The translations under genes and the position numbers were made by a program. A stretch of DNA of 64,000 nucleotides from Lathyrus oleraceus. Its lineage: Eukaryota > Streptophyta > Magnoliopsida > Fabales > Fabaceae. Below the pieces are notes generated by a model. The model made no database searches. It worked only from the letters and a program-made list of their open reading frames with translations, and was not told the DNA's origin. Location of the stretch: positions 132,610,354-132,674,353 of the forward strand of contig NC_066579.1 in assembly GCF_024323335.1 (NCBI RefSeq), read 5' to 3'. Below, one piece after another: positions 47,229-59,126 of the stretch; position 1 is the first letter of the stretch; each line of letters starts with the position of its first letter.

Positions 47229-48971
47229 TGAAATTCTGGTGTAGTCAGAATTCAGATGTTCTACTCCAAGTCATGACATCTGATCTAACATTGTAACTAA
47301 TACAGCAAGATAGTTATTAACCACTGTACTAATATGTACACGTTCACAGATGTCACGACATCTCATTCTATGTCACCCTAGAATGGATGAACACCTGGTT
47401 CTGTGCATCAGGAAGAAGGACTCAACAGAGATCAATCCTAGCACTCACTTCTGTTGTTTTCTTACACAGTTATCAGCATGATGTCTTACTGTTGATTTTG
47501 GACATCATCTGTTACATTGTTCCAGTGTGTTTGTCTTTTACTTGTATTTCCTGAATTAAAGGTTGAACACGTTAATCTAATTTCCACTTATCAGATTGCT
47601 AACAACTAGGCTATTTGTTAGGTTCATTAGTTGTAGGTTAGTAGTTGGTTTCCTGGATTTTAGCTCAGCTATTGAATCCCTGAAGAATAGCCTGAGAAAA
47701 ATACTGAAACAGAAAAACCAATCATCCTACACTTTAGCACATGCTGTTGGGAATGAATGTCACAACATTCAGTTCGACAGCCAGAACATATGTTGATTCT
47801 GTTATGTTCCTGGAAATGGATTGTGCTAAGTTTGCAGTACTGTAAAAGACCAACTTGTCTCTACTTCAGTATCAGCTTTCAGTATCAACTGTCAAAACAT
47901 CTAGTTTGACAGTTTCACAATGATCCTTCGGCCAGGTCTGTTATCCTTGAAAAGAACAGACTTAAATAAATACTGAACTGAAATTAACCTGCTTATTATT
48001 CAGTATAAGCTGTCACTGATGAATGTTACAACATTCTGATTGACATTCAACCAGAAGGCTATATACCAGATCTGTTATCATCTTGATAAGCTGACTGGAA
48101 TACCAGCTGAGTTATGACAGTAATAAAAACACATGCAAAAGGAAAACAAACACAGGAAATTGTTAACCCAGTTCAGTCCAACATGACCTACATCTGGGGG
48201 CTACCAAGCCAGGAAGAAGATCCACTATTAGCAGTATTAATTCAGAGTTAAACTCCCCCGTTTACAACTCTTCACTTAATCCCTACCCAATGCAATCTAT
48301 ACCTAGGAACTCCTAGATAGAAACCTCCAGTTTCCATTCCTATCACTACAAATACAATGTAATGTTAACACACCTTGAACTTGCTTCACAGCTTCATTCA
48401 AGAACAAAATCACTCTTGCCTACAGGCTTTGAGTTACAAATACTCTCAGCTTTGACCACTGAGAAACACATGGTAACCTTCCCACAGATTGGGAGGTTTA
48501 CCTCACACACACCCCTAAAAATTCATTCTAAGAGGCTTACAAAAACTAGGTTACAATGTGTTATTTATAACCTAATCACCCAACTGGATTTGGGCCTTCA
48601 GAAATCGCAGCAAACTTGTTCTTTGCTGTTACAAATTCAGCAGAAATATTCTGCTACAAACAAGGTCTTCAATCCTAAAATCTCTCCATATATATCTCCA
48701 TATTTAGAGCCTATATATATTCTGATTAAGTCTTTAAGACCTCCACATGGGAGTTAGGATATTCACCAAATATCCTTACTAATCCCAGAATATATACTGA
48801 ATTAATTAATTCAGTTTTCTACACATGTACGATGTCACAGGCCTGATGTCATGACATCGTACATGACATGTTGGTCCAGATGTTGAACTTCTTCAACCCA
48901 ACATATTAAAACAACAGAGATGAATACATTATTTGTTTTACAAAATTAATGCCAATCCTAAGGTATTAACA
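47229..48971 (-). repeat. 5' LTR of the non-autonomous retrotransposon
   Basis: It is 1743 bp, the partner of 27191-28933, and differs from it at about 12 sites with no gaps. It contains the same perfect inverted repeat near its U3 end (about 48824-48865). Transcription would start here and run leftwards. Confidence 0.95.
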
Positions 48972-49586
48972 AGATTACTATTAACATTCCTCTTTTGTAT
49001 TCACAAGTTAAGGAAAGTACATATATGTTTTTGTGAATTTTCAAAAACATTATTGTTTCGATATTTTTGTTTCAAAAATCATCATCCCAAAGAAATGAAA
49101 TTTTGTAAATTGAAACAAAATACGAATAGCGAACAAATGGGCAAAAGGCTCAAATTCTATTGATAGAATGGTAATCCGCAAATGGTGTGGCTCCATGGAT
49201 CATTACAAAGTTGGAAAAAATGGTAAATACATGAAAAGGGATACATTAAAGCACAATGACCACTATTTTCCATAACAACTTTGAATTCCACTATGCTCTG
49301 AACTTCGGTCAAGGATGACTGAATAAGAACCTGTCATAGTTATTGTTGCTTCAAACACTCAAGTCTGGCATGATGCAGTTACTTTCCATAATCCCTAACT
49401 TTTGCCTAGATTTACCTCTCGGGTTCAATCTACTAGGATGATTACTTTCTGTTTATGTCTCTAATTTTTTTCTGGACCGCCCTTTCGGGTTTTCAATCCA
49501 TTGAGACGGTCATTTTTGCCTAAGTCGCTTTTTCGGGTTTTCAACTTAGCGAATTGTTCTTTTAATTTTTCTAGGAGGAATATTTC
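48972..49586 (-). repeat. 3' untranslated region of the left Ogre-type element
   Basis: It follows the integrase stop on the minus strand. It carries two blocks with TTTCGGGTTTTCAA(T/C) and TTTTTGCCTA words that match 58905-59126 downstream of the right element's integrase. It is cut at 48972 by the LTR retrotransposon and probably continues at 27190. Confidence 0.65.
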
Positions 49587-52500
49587 TTGACTGCATCAGT
49601 ATTCATAGGACGAGGGAGCTCCTCACCATCCATAGTTGTAAGAATTAATGCACCACCGGAGAAAGCTCTCATGCCAATCCTTATATGTCACAACCATCTT
49701 CTGGATAATCTTCTTAATATTCTTATTAGCAACTTCAACATCCCCATTCATCTTGGATTTGTAAGTAGAAGGGTTGTGATGTTCAATCTTGAAGTCGTCA
49801 CAAACCTCTTTCATCATCTTATTATTCAAGTTCGATCAATTATCAGTAATGATCTTACTTGGAACACCATATCGGCAAATAATCTGATTCTTGATAAATC
49901 GGACCACAACTTGCTTAGTCACATTAGCAAAAGATGTTGCTTCAACCCATTTAGTGAAGTAATCAGTGGCTACCAAGATGAAACGATGTTCGTTCGAAGG
50001 TTTGGGTTCAATCATATCAATTCCCCACATAGAGAAAGGCCATGGGGATGAAATAACATTGAGAAGTGTCAGAGGCACATGAATCTTATCAGCATAAATT
50101 TGACATCTATGGCACTTCTTCACATATTTACAGCAATCAGATTCCATTGTCAGCCAATAGTAACCCGCTCTTAACATCTTTTTAGCCATTCATGTCCATT
50201 GGCATGAATACCAAAGGATCCTTCTTGAACTTCTTGCATTAAGATGTTTGCTTCATGTCTATCCATGCATCTGAACAAAACCATGTCAAAGTTTATCTTG
50301 TATAATACATCTTCATTCAGAAATAAATTGCCATCCATTCTTCTCAAAGTCTTCTTATGTTTGTTCGATGCCCCAAACGGGTACTCTTGATTCTTGAGGA
50401 AACACTTAATATCATGATACCAAGGCTTATCATTTGTGACCTCTTCTACTGCAAACACATGAGCAGGTCTATCAAGGCGCATAATTGTGATATTGGGCGC
50501 ATCATTTCAACGATTTACTTTATACATAGAAGACAAAGTAGCCATAGCGTCTGCCATTTGATTCTCTTCACGAGGTATATGATGAAACTCTATTTTATTG
50601 AAGAAATTCGACAACCTCCTTGCATAATCTTTGAAAGGAATCAAACCAAGATGACGAGTCTCCCATTCTTCTTTAATCTGATTAACCACTAGGGGCCGAA
50701 TCCCCATACATATCAAGGATTTTAATTCTCAAATCAATGGCCTCTTCAAGACCCATGTTACAGGCTTCATATTATGCCATATTGTTTGTACAATCAAACA
50801 TCAATCTTGCAGTAAAAGGGATATGAGAATCCTTAGGAGTAATAATGATTGCCCCAATTCCATTACCATAAGCATTACCAACTCCATCAAACACTAAACC
50901 CCACTGGGATCCAGACTTTGGTCCTTCTTCAGGCAATGGTTCATCATAATCTTTAGCTTTTAAGTACATGACGTCTTCATCAGGGAAGTCAAACCTGATG
51001 GGTTGATAATCATCGATCGGCTGGTGAGCCAAATGATCTGCAAGAATACTTCCTTTAATTGCTTTCTATGTACGGTACTCAATATCATATTCAGACAATA
51101 GCATCTGCCAATGAGCTATCCTTCCCGTCAAAGCAGGATTTTCAAAAATATGCTTGATTGGACCAATTTTGGATATCAACCAAGTGGTATGATTGAACAT
51201 ATATTGGCGTAAACGTTTGGCATCCCATGTTAAAGCACAACAAGTATTTTCAAGCATGGAGTACCGAGACTCACAGTCTTTAAACTTCTTACTCAGATAG
51301 TAGATGGAATGCTCCTTTCTACCAATTTCATATTGCTATCCAAGCACACAGCCCATGGACTCTTCTAACACAATCAAATACATAATCAAAGGTATTCCTT
51401 CCATTGGAGGAGACAAGATAGGAGTTTCAAGAAAATACTCTTTGATGTTGTCAAAAGATTTATGGCAGTCTTCTGTCCAAACACAATCTTGATCTTTACG
51501 GAGAAGTTTGAATATTGGCTCACACGTTGCAGTCATGTAAGATATGAATGTGGATATATAATTCAAACGCCCCAAGAACCCTCTGACTTGCTTTTCTGTC
51601 CTTGGTGCAGGAATCTCTTGAATAGCTATGACTTTATCAGGATCAACTTCAATACCTTTCTAGATGATAATAAAACCCAACAACTTTCCTGAACGGACAC
51701 CAAAAGTACATTTATTAGGATTCAACCAGAGTTTAAACTTTCTCAACCGCTGAAACGGCTTCAACAAATACTCAACATGATCTTCTTCCGTCTTCGACTT
51801 AGCAATCATATCATCAACTAGAACTTCTATTTCTTTGTGCATCATGTTATATAAAAGAGTAGTCACGGCTCTCTGGTACATTGCACCAACATTCTTAAAA
51901 CTGAAAGGCATCACTCTATAGTAGAATGTTCCCCAGGGTGTAATACATGTTATTTTTTCCATGTCCTCGGGCGCCATCTTGATCTGATTATAATCGGAGA
52001 ACCCATCCATAAAGGAGAAGACATTGAACTTAATTGTATTATCTACCAACATGTCAATGTGTGGAAGAGGAAAATCATCTTTCGGACTAGCTTTGTTCAA
52101 GTCTCTATAATAAACTCACATACAAACTTTACCAACATTCTTTGGAACAGGTACAATGTTAGCCATCCATTGAGGGTATTCAGTAGTAATAAGGAATCCA
52201 TCACCAATCTGCTTTTGCACCACCTCTTTAATCTTGACAGCTATATCAGGGTGAGTTCTTCTCAACTTCTATTTAACTAACAGACATTCTAGCTTCAAGG
52301 GTAATCGATGCTCCACGATATCAGTATCGAGACCTGGCATATCTTGATAAGACCAAGAAAACACATCCACATATTCTCTAAGAAGCTCTACCATCCTCTT
52401 CTTAATATCTGGACAAAGTAGTGCCCCAATCTTGACCTATTTCTTGTTATCTTCGGAACCCAAATTAATCACTTCCAACGGCTCTTTATGAGGTTGAATG

Positions 52501-52690
52501 ATATTTTCTTTGTGCTCAAGCAACCGAGAAATCTCATCAGGAATCTCTTTATCATCCTCTTCTTCCATTTTGAACACAGGAAATTCAAAGTTTAGAGAGG
52601 GCATAAGGTCATAGTTTTCAATGGGTTTAACAATTAATCTGCACAATGATTTTATGCTTGATTTTAGAATATGAACAAATAAACGCACAT
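49587..52690 (-). pseudogene. Decayed Ogre/Tat pol of the left element
   Basis: Read right to left: an acidic leader (EEEDDKEIPDEISRLLEH, near 52560), then reverse transcriptase (NKASPKDDFPLPHIDMLVDN and VMPFSFKNVGAMYQRA around 51870-52100, with VLVDDMIAKS where YVDDM is expected). RNase H pieces (ENTCCALTWDAKRLRQYM, 51190-51257; LVFDGVGNAYGNGIGAI, 50860-50920), an HHCC integrase end and WGIDMIEP..ATDYFTKWVEA follow. The sequence is broken by many stops and frameshifts. About 130 codons of the integrase C-terminal half are deleted near 49660, after which the tail (TMDGEE..NTDAVKKY) resumes in another frame. It is not functional. Confidence 0.9.
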
Positions 52691-52799
52691 TGTGATGCAG
52701 ATATAAAAGTTATTATGGTCTTGTTTTTTATGTTACCATTTTTTTCCAGAAAGAGAAAAAAGGAAAAACATAATATGGATAAACGAAATAACATTTTAT

Positions 52800-54714
52800 T
52801 AATGATAATGAAATCTGAAACAAAGTCCACATAGATTCACTTTCACCTTGGGCATAGCGAAAGGATTTTGAAAATAACAAAAGAACATATTACTTCGATA
52901 AATGAATAACATAATGAACATCAACAACAATCCAATTTTGGCACATCGATCCCTTGTCACAAATTTCGGTACTCCTTGCTCTTCATCATCTTCTAAAATT
53001 GCGGTAGCAAACTGATCTTTGGAATGAATAAAGCCAGCACTATGAAATACCTCATGAATTCGCTTTAGATCTCTTTGGGTTGCACCAGGTGAAAAACCCA
53101 AACCAACTCTATTCTTGTTCTTAGCAAGCTCAACAACTTGTCCCCACTTAGAAGATTGACCATACTTCAAGACATGTTAGGCGTCCTTCAAGGATGACAT
53201 GGGTTCCTCATTCTTCTTAACAATAATATTATCAACAGAAAGCGCTTGAAATGACGTTCCCTCAACTTAGTAGGCATCAATATATGAAAATGAAGAGAGA
53301 TGACTCACCAACATGGCCTGCTCGCCACCCATGATCACTAACTTCCCATTCTTCACAAACTCCAGCTTCTGGTGTGGAGTTGATGTTACTGCCCCGGTCT
53401 CATGAATCCACGAACGTTCTAAGAGACAACTGTAGGAGGAATGAATAGCCATCACTTGAAAAGTGATCTGAAATAAGCATAAACCTATCTTTATTGGGAG
53501 ATAAACCTCCCCAATTACAGCCTTCCTTGAGCCATCGAAGGCCTTCACAACAACTCCACTGAATCTCATCCGAGCACCTTGATAAGCAAGTTTGGACAGA
53601 GTGATCTGAGGAAAAACATTCATATAAAAGAACCAGTGTTTACCAGCACATTGGACATGTCATCTTCCTAACAATTCATAGAGCTATACAGATCCAAATT
53701 ATGGTTCCTCCCCTGCTCGGGCAACTGGTCATCATTGAAGCTCATATTGTTACAGGCGGTAATATTATCCACAATGCCATCAAAGTGATCGATCGTCACG
53801 TCGTGGTCCACATAGGCCTGCTCTAGGACCTTCTACCTAGCTTCTCGATGAGCTTATGAACTCATCATTAAGACAATACGAATATCTTGGACGGGGCGTG
53901 CAACAACTGATCTACCACAATAAAATCACTTTTCTTGATCAATTTCAGCACTTCATCTTAATCAGCATTCTGATTCCCACTGCTGGATTAAATGACTTGT
54001 ATAACATAAGTTTTCTCTTGAGTTGAATTCTCTATCATATCTTCAGTTCTCTTAGGAGCCGCAGCAGAAAATATCTGACCACTTCGGGTCACACCACTTA
54101 CATCGGCGATGTTCACAACAGACGAGAAAGAAGGAATAGGCACTTCTTTGTCGTCTTTCATCATAGTAGCATTATACTTGTAAGGTACAACTTTATCAGA
54201 CTCGTAAGGCGTATGACCCGCCAAACGAATAACGAACAGAGAAACAAAAGTCTTCTGACCATCATAAGCAATCACAACCGGTTTCCGGATATTGAAACGT
54301 GGAACTATGACATTCACCTCATGCTTATCTTCATTTCTATCCCTTGTAACCCGAATAAGGTTTTGATCCAACATTTCTTGTAAGTCGTTTTTTACAACAA
54401 CACATCCTCGGGGATCTCTGGAACAAACATGGCAAGAAGCATGGTCATGCTGATAATAACTCAATTGACATAAAGTAGCGTGCATTTCAACCAAGGATCT
54501 TATGATTAGATTGACGTCAAAAACTCTATACTTTCCTGGACATCCTTCGACCATATTCACAGTTGCATTGCCATGTTTGGGCAACAAATTAGCTTGTCCA
54601 TTGGGACTAGAATCTTCAAATGACAAAATACCACTTCGTATTAACCTTCTTATCTCAACTTTCAAAGCGAAACAATTCTCAATATCATGGCTAGGTGCTC
54701 CTTGGTAGAATGTG
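52800..54714 (-). pseudogene. Decayed gag-protease region of the left Ogre-type element
   Basis: The right part (53988-54714) encodes the end of Gag, with a YQGAPSHDIENCFALKVEIR zinc-knuckle-like motif, then sequence with several stops. A protease-linked piece (53267-53623) reads VVKAFDGSRKAVIGEVYLPI and ERSWIHETGAV, matching the right element's protease region (FDGSKGSVFGEVELP, GRPWIHNAGAV). The catalytic DTG region is lost. The N-terminal half of gag is missing where it joins the LTR leader at about 54715. Confidence 0.8.
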
Positions 54715-54780
54715 TCGCAACCTGAAAAATACAGTGTGCGAAAAAACAACCGGCGAAAGAGAATGACAGAAGAGTCGCCA
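54715..54780 (-). promoter_or_regulatory. Primer-binding site and leader after the shared LTR
   Basis: On the minus strand, TGGCGACTCTTCTG at 54780-54767 is the tRNA-Arg-like primer site. A short leader follows, ending ATTTTTCAGGTTGCGACACA, and then the truncated gag of the left element. The same ATTTTTCA.G.TGCGACACA word follows the primer site at 22707, so it belongs to the family's leader. Confidence 0.75.
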
Positions 54781-54781
54781 C

Positions 54782-56708
54782 CGTGCGTTATTCATCCCAA
54801 AGGAGGGAAAGGAAACGCTCGAAGTAAACCTGAAAAAAGGAAAGGACAAGACGGTCTCGCAACCAAATCTTGGGTTCGGGAGTCGGTTATGCGAAGGGAA
54901 GGTATTAGCACCCCTACGCATCCGTAGTACTCTACGGGATCCACTTTTGTGGTTTTCGTCTAAAGGGTGTGGGTTTACCTAATGTGTTTACTAAAAGGTT
55001 AAGAGAAATGACTCGCGCGGATGTCGCATCCACTGCATACGTATCTCATCTGAATATGAGAATCAGAGTCTTCGTAGCTCGGCTGACCTAGGGTTGGGGG
55101 ATGTGTGCTCGCTAAGACATCGCGTCTTATGCCTACGTATCTCATCTGGAATGAGAATCAGAGCAAGCCGTAGTTTGGCTAACTACGGGGTCATGGAATG
55201 GGTTTTGGATGAACGACGTTACTACGCAATCTACCGGATGCTCGACCTTGGGAGACTTACTCACCTGTAGTAGAAGGAGTAAACGTGTGTTATGGGTTTT
55301 AGGGTTTGTGATGCGCGAGGGCAAACGGGCGGTCCTTGACGAAGGAACCGCGTTACATGTGGGGATACGAATACAAAACACAAAACAAGTATCTCAAAGT
55401 AAAATGCCACCAAGGGGCTCAAACATTGCCTCCTATCGAGGTCTTCCAGCTAAGAAAGTGAAAAAGTACGAGAAAGGGAAAAAATTACCACACGGATAAA
55501 GATCCGAAGCTATAGCAGTTAAAGGAGCAAGAAACCCTGAAATCTCTCCAGCTGGACCGTCAAAGGAAATCAGTCAACACGAATAATCAGAATAAAACTC
55601 CAGGGGGTATCCCACAAATAAAGTGGAAAACCACGCGAGTGTCTCTGCGAAAGCCATGTGAGCCCTCACAAAACTCGACAAAGGGTTAGAGCAGCAGGAT
55701 GAAATCAAGAGAAAACAATGCCATGGAAACACAAGACAGGTTAGAACAAAGAGATAAAAAAAAAAACGAATACTGTCACGTTCGCGACTGCTTCGCCTAG
55801 CGAAGGCTAAGCGAAGCTTCGCTACAGGCTCGCCTAGCGAAGCGGCTAGCGAGGGCCTGCGGGTTTTGGATTTTTCGTTGATACCTGCACGATGTTAAGG
55901 ACTCCAAACCCTATGGAATTCATCTCAGAAACGAAATTATTAAAACATTCGATGCGTTGTTCATATATTTATACACAAACATAAACACGTGGGCAAAACC
56001 TGATGTTACCTCATGCATTCATAGTATTCAAATTCAACACATAGAGTAATAGGAACAAAGGCATACCTGATGAGAGAGGTCGATCGAACGGCGCGGCTGG
56101 ATTTGTAAAGCTCTGTTAGGTTTGCGTGAGGCGGAGGCAAAAGAGCGTGTGAATCGGAGTGAACTCCTCAGAGCTGCCTGAAGGTTGCTGCAGAGTAATT
56201 CCTAGGTCTCCTTCTCTCAAGATCTTTCTCCCGTGGTTCTCCCAGTGTAACTCCAAGTGTAACTCCTCTACTGAAACTTCAGTATTTATAGACTGATTTC
56301 GTGGGTAATGGGCTTGGAATGAGGTCAGTTGAGGCCCAAAGCTTTCTGATATTTTCTGAAATGCGCGCCTTTCGCCTAGCGAAGGATCTGCTCGCCTAGC
56401 GAGCATGACAGTGTTCTTCGCTAGGCGAAGCATCTGCTCGCCTAGCGAGCATGACAGCTCATCAGCCGATTCTTGCTTCTTCAAGTCTGGCAATTTGCAT
56501 GGTGAATAGGCCCCAATTGGACCTGTTGGTAGTACCTCAAGTCTATTCCTTGCGTTGACTGACCGTCTAAGTAGAACCCAGAAAGTGTCCTGGATGATGT
56601 TCGAGCTTCTTGGAGCGAATTCTGATACGCGATGCAATATGGCATGAAATGCTAAATGACCTAAAAAGTGAATGCATGAATGAGGAGGGCAAATTTTGGG
56701 GTGTTACA
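54782..56708 (-). repeat. Ogre LTR shared by two elements
   Basis: It begins at 56708 (minus) with TGTAACACCCCAAAATTTG, preceded by a GAGTAGGGGCAGC polypurine tract. It ends near 54782 with GAATAACGCACGG before the primer site. Length is about 1.93 kb. A 3' untranslated region adjoins its start and a primer site adjoins its end, so the same LTR serves as 3' LTR of the right element and 5' LTR of the left one. Two clusters of CGCCTAGCG/CGCTAGGCG words occur at 55791-55855 and 56371-56450. Frames inside it are not genes. Confidence 0.85.
55791..56450. repeat. CGCCTAGCG/CGCTAGGCG palindrome-like clusters in the Ogre LTR
   Basis: The near-palindromic word TCGCCTAGCGA or its complement occurs about six times in two clusters (55791-55855, 56371-56450). 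Twice it is followed by GCATGACAG. The words are GC-rich in an otherwise mixed LTR. Possible roles are hairpins in the transcript or protein-binding sites; neither is shown. Confidence 0.75.
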
Positions 56709-59126
56709 GCTGCCCCTACTCAATCAACTGGGGACCTGAAAAGAAGATAGCGGCGGCTTTCGCACTTTCGAGGTATCAAGGGATTGAATACAATAGAAGC
56801 CCAAAAATTTGCACTGAAGTGAAGTGAAGTAACAATTCCTTGAAAGAAGAATCCGTCTGGTACGGTGAGAGTCAGTCCGAATACCGAAAAAGAATGCTAA
56901 CCTGGATACCAAAATAAATGGTAACACAGAAATAACCATGGCCTGAATGCCGCTCATCAGTCTGAATACTGGAGATGACTTCGATCTGAACATCGGGAAA
57001 ACTGGCCTGAACGCCACTTCGGTCTGAATACCGGGAAAACTGGCCTGAATGCCATAAGTTGCGTTGACCTGATCGTCGGAAACTTCTTCGATTTGAATAT
57101 CGGAAAACTGGCCTGAACGCCACTTCGGTCTGGATACCGGAACATTGGCCTGAATGCCACTTCGGTCTGAATACCGGAAAACTGGCCTGAATGCCACTTC
57201 GATCTGAATATCGGAACACTAGCCTGAACGCCACAAGTTGCATCGACCTGATCGTCGGAAACTTCTTCGATCTGAATATCAGAAAACTGGCCTGAACGCC
57301 ACTTCGGTCTGGATACCGGAACATTGGCCTGAATGCCACTTCGGTCTGAATACCGGAAAACTGGCCTGAATGCCACTTCGATCTGAATATCGGAACACTG
57401 GCCTGAACGCCACAAGTTGCATCGACCTGATCGTCGGAAACTTCTTCGATCTGAATATCAGAAAACTGGCCTGAACGCCACAAGTTGCATCGACCTGATC
57501 GTCGGAAACTTATTCGATCTGAATATCGGAAAACTGGCCTGAACGCCACTTCGGTCTGGATACCGGAACATTCATGCCTGTCAATATCGGCAAAGATAGA
57601 GAATGATGATAGAGGCGGCGCATGGGCCAATGACACTTGTTGGGGATAACAAAGGTAAGTCATGAACAATCTTCAGTCTGAGTACTGGAAACAACTTCTA
57701 GCTTATCACTTGGGATACCGAGAATGTTTTATGCTTACAATGCGTATGTTTGAATTTTTCAATGGCGTAATGCTCCATGAAAATGGAAATGCTACGCGAT
57801 TTGGAAGGATGCAATGCAATATGATTCTACATGCAGGGATGCGAAATGCTGGGTAGAATGCCAAGCCGAGGCAAGGGGATCTGCTGGGGAAATGATTACC
57901 ATCCTCTGGGCTCTGGCCAGGCTGCTGGAGATACACACCACAATGAACTCTGTGGGGAGATGACTAGCCATGCGGTGTTCTGGCCATACCGAGACTCTGA
58001 TCGGGGAAAGAATGGCATTGGAAGCCTGCTGCTGAGGAAAGCTACAATGGTTATGGCAACCACGATTTGCGAGAGATGACTCAGCAGGGAGAGCAAACAC
58101 TGATACGGTACCGAGGTTCTGCTTCAAGGAAAGAAACCATGGATCTGGCATTGGGATTATCGATCTGGCATCGAACTCTAAGGAGCAGCAACTTCTGCTG
58201 GGAAGATACAGTCTGGCACTGTCAACTCCGCTGGGGATATATAGTCTGGCACTGTCAACTCTACTGGGGAGTGTATGTCCTGAAACAACTGCTTGAGGAA
58301 GTACAATGGTGAGAACCTGCTGGGGATTGAGGAATCCAACACTCTGATCAGCTCTGCAGGGATAAGACATCGAATTTGTCTGTTGGTGACTTCACTGGGG
58401 AAGATATTCACGATCATCCGCAGGGGATTTTAAGGAAATTCCCCGAGGATATCTGTTCTGAATAGACGATCCAAAGCGCTTAAAATTTACAGCAACTTTA
58501 AATGTTTATTAAGCATGTACCTGTAAAGCCCTTATGTGTCATGATGCAATGTTTATCAAAAATTCGGACGTCATTTTTGCAAACAAAACAGTAAAATGAA
58601 AATGAAAACAGAGATATACTGAATAACATGATTTTATTGATTGAATGGCCTCTGAATAGGCATTTACATTAGGAAGCAATCCCTGGAAAGAGGTAATCGC
58701 ACAAAAGATAAAAACAGAAATTAATCTAATGGCAATATGAAATGGATTTCTATTGGGTTCCAATTCTGCTATGACTTGCCCGTCTTCAAGATCCTCCAGA
58801 TGATCAGCCTTCTGAGAAGGTGATTGGACTGTTTCCTACCTTTCGAAAATTTCCAGTCGTTGGCACGAGATGAGATTCAGAACTACTCAGAACGCAGTCA
58901 TTCGCTTAATCCCTAACTTTTGCCTGGATCGCCCTTTTCGGGTTTTCAATCCACCGGGATACCCATATTTGCCTAAGTTGCCTTTTCAGGTTTTCAACTT
59001 ACCGGGTGTACAATCTTTTTTTTTATTTTTGTCCCTAATTTTTGCCCGAACCTTTTCATTTTCTTGGTTCGCCGGGACGCCCATTTTTGCCTGGACTACT
59101 CTTTTTTACTGTCCAGCGGGTCTATT
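56709..59126 (-). repeat. 3' untranslated region of the right Ogre-type element, with tandem repeats
   Basis: It lies between the integrase stop and the polypurine tract. At 56940-57570 a unit of about 36 bases (CTGAATGCCACTTCGGTCTG and relatives) alternates with a longer unit containing AAGTTGCATCGACCTGATCG, giving a higher-order period of about 180 bases (57115 and 57294 start matching blocks). At 57850-58430, GCTGGGGA words recur every 20-40 bases. At 58905-59126, two GGGTTTTCAA blocks match the left element. Overlapping frames of 150-265 aa over the first array read VAFRPVFRYSDRSG-type repeats and are artefacts. Confidence 0.8.

Larger units (their letters stand above)
27191..48971 (-). 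mobile_element. Non-autonomous LTR retrotransposon, split by a CACTA element
   Basis: The two flanking LTRs are both 1743 bp and begin TGTTAATACC and end AGAATTTCA when read on the minus strand. Beside the right LTR, TGGTATCAGAGC at 47226-47215 (minus) is the initiator-Met-tRNA primer site of copia-type elements. Beside the left LTR is an AAAGGGGGAGAT polypurine tract (28934-28945, minus). The element therefore reads right to left. Flanking five-mers AGAAT (27186-27190) and AGATT (48972-48976) are a near-match target duplication. Without the CACTA insert it is about 7.6 kb. No gag, protease, reverse transcriptase or integrase was recognised, so it would need enzymes in trans. The polypurine tract and CTCCCCC-rich interior suggest the SIRE/Maximus group, by inference. 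Confidence 0.85.

Noticed and set aside
56116..56637. Open frame of 173 aa on the minus strand
   Set aside because: It lies wholly inside the Ogre LTR and shows no domain.
56872..57669. Open frame of 265 aa and overlapping frames of 152-157 aa on the minus strand
   Set aside because: They read the 36-base repeat unit of an Ogre 3' untranslated region over and over (VAFRPVFRYSDRSG-type words) in several frames; this is a repeat artefact.
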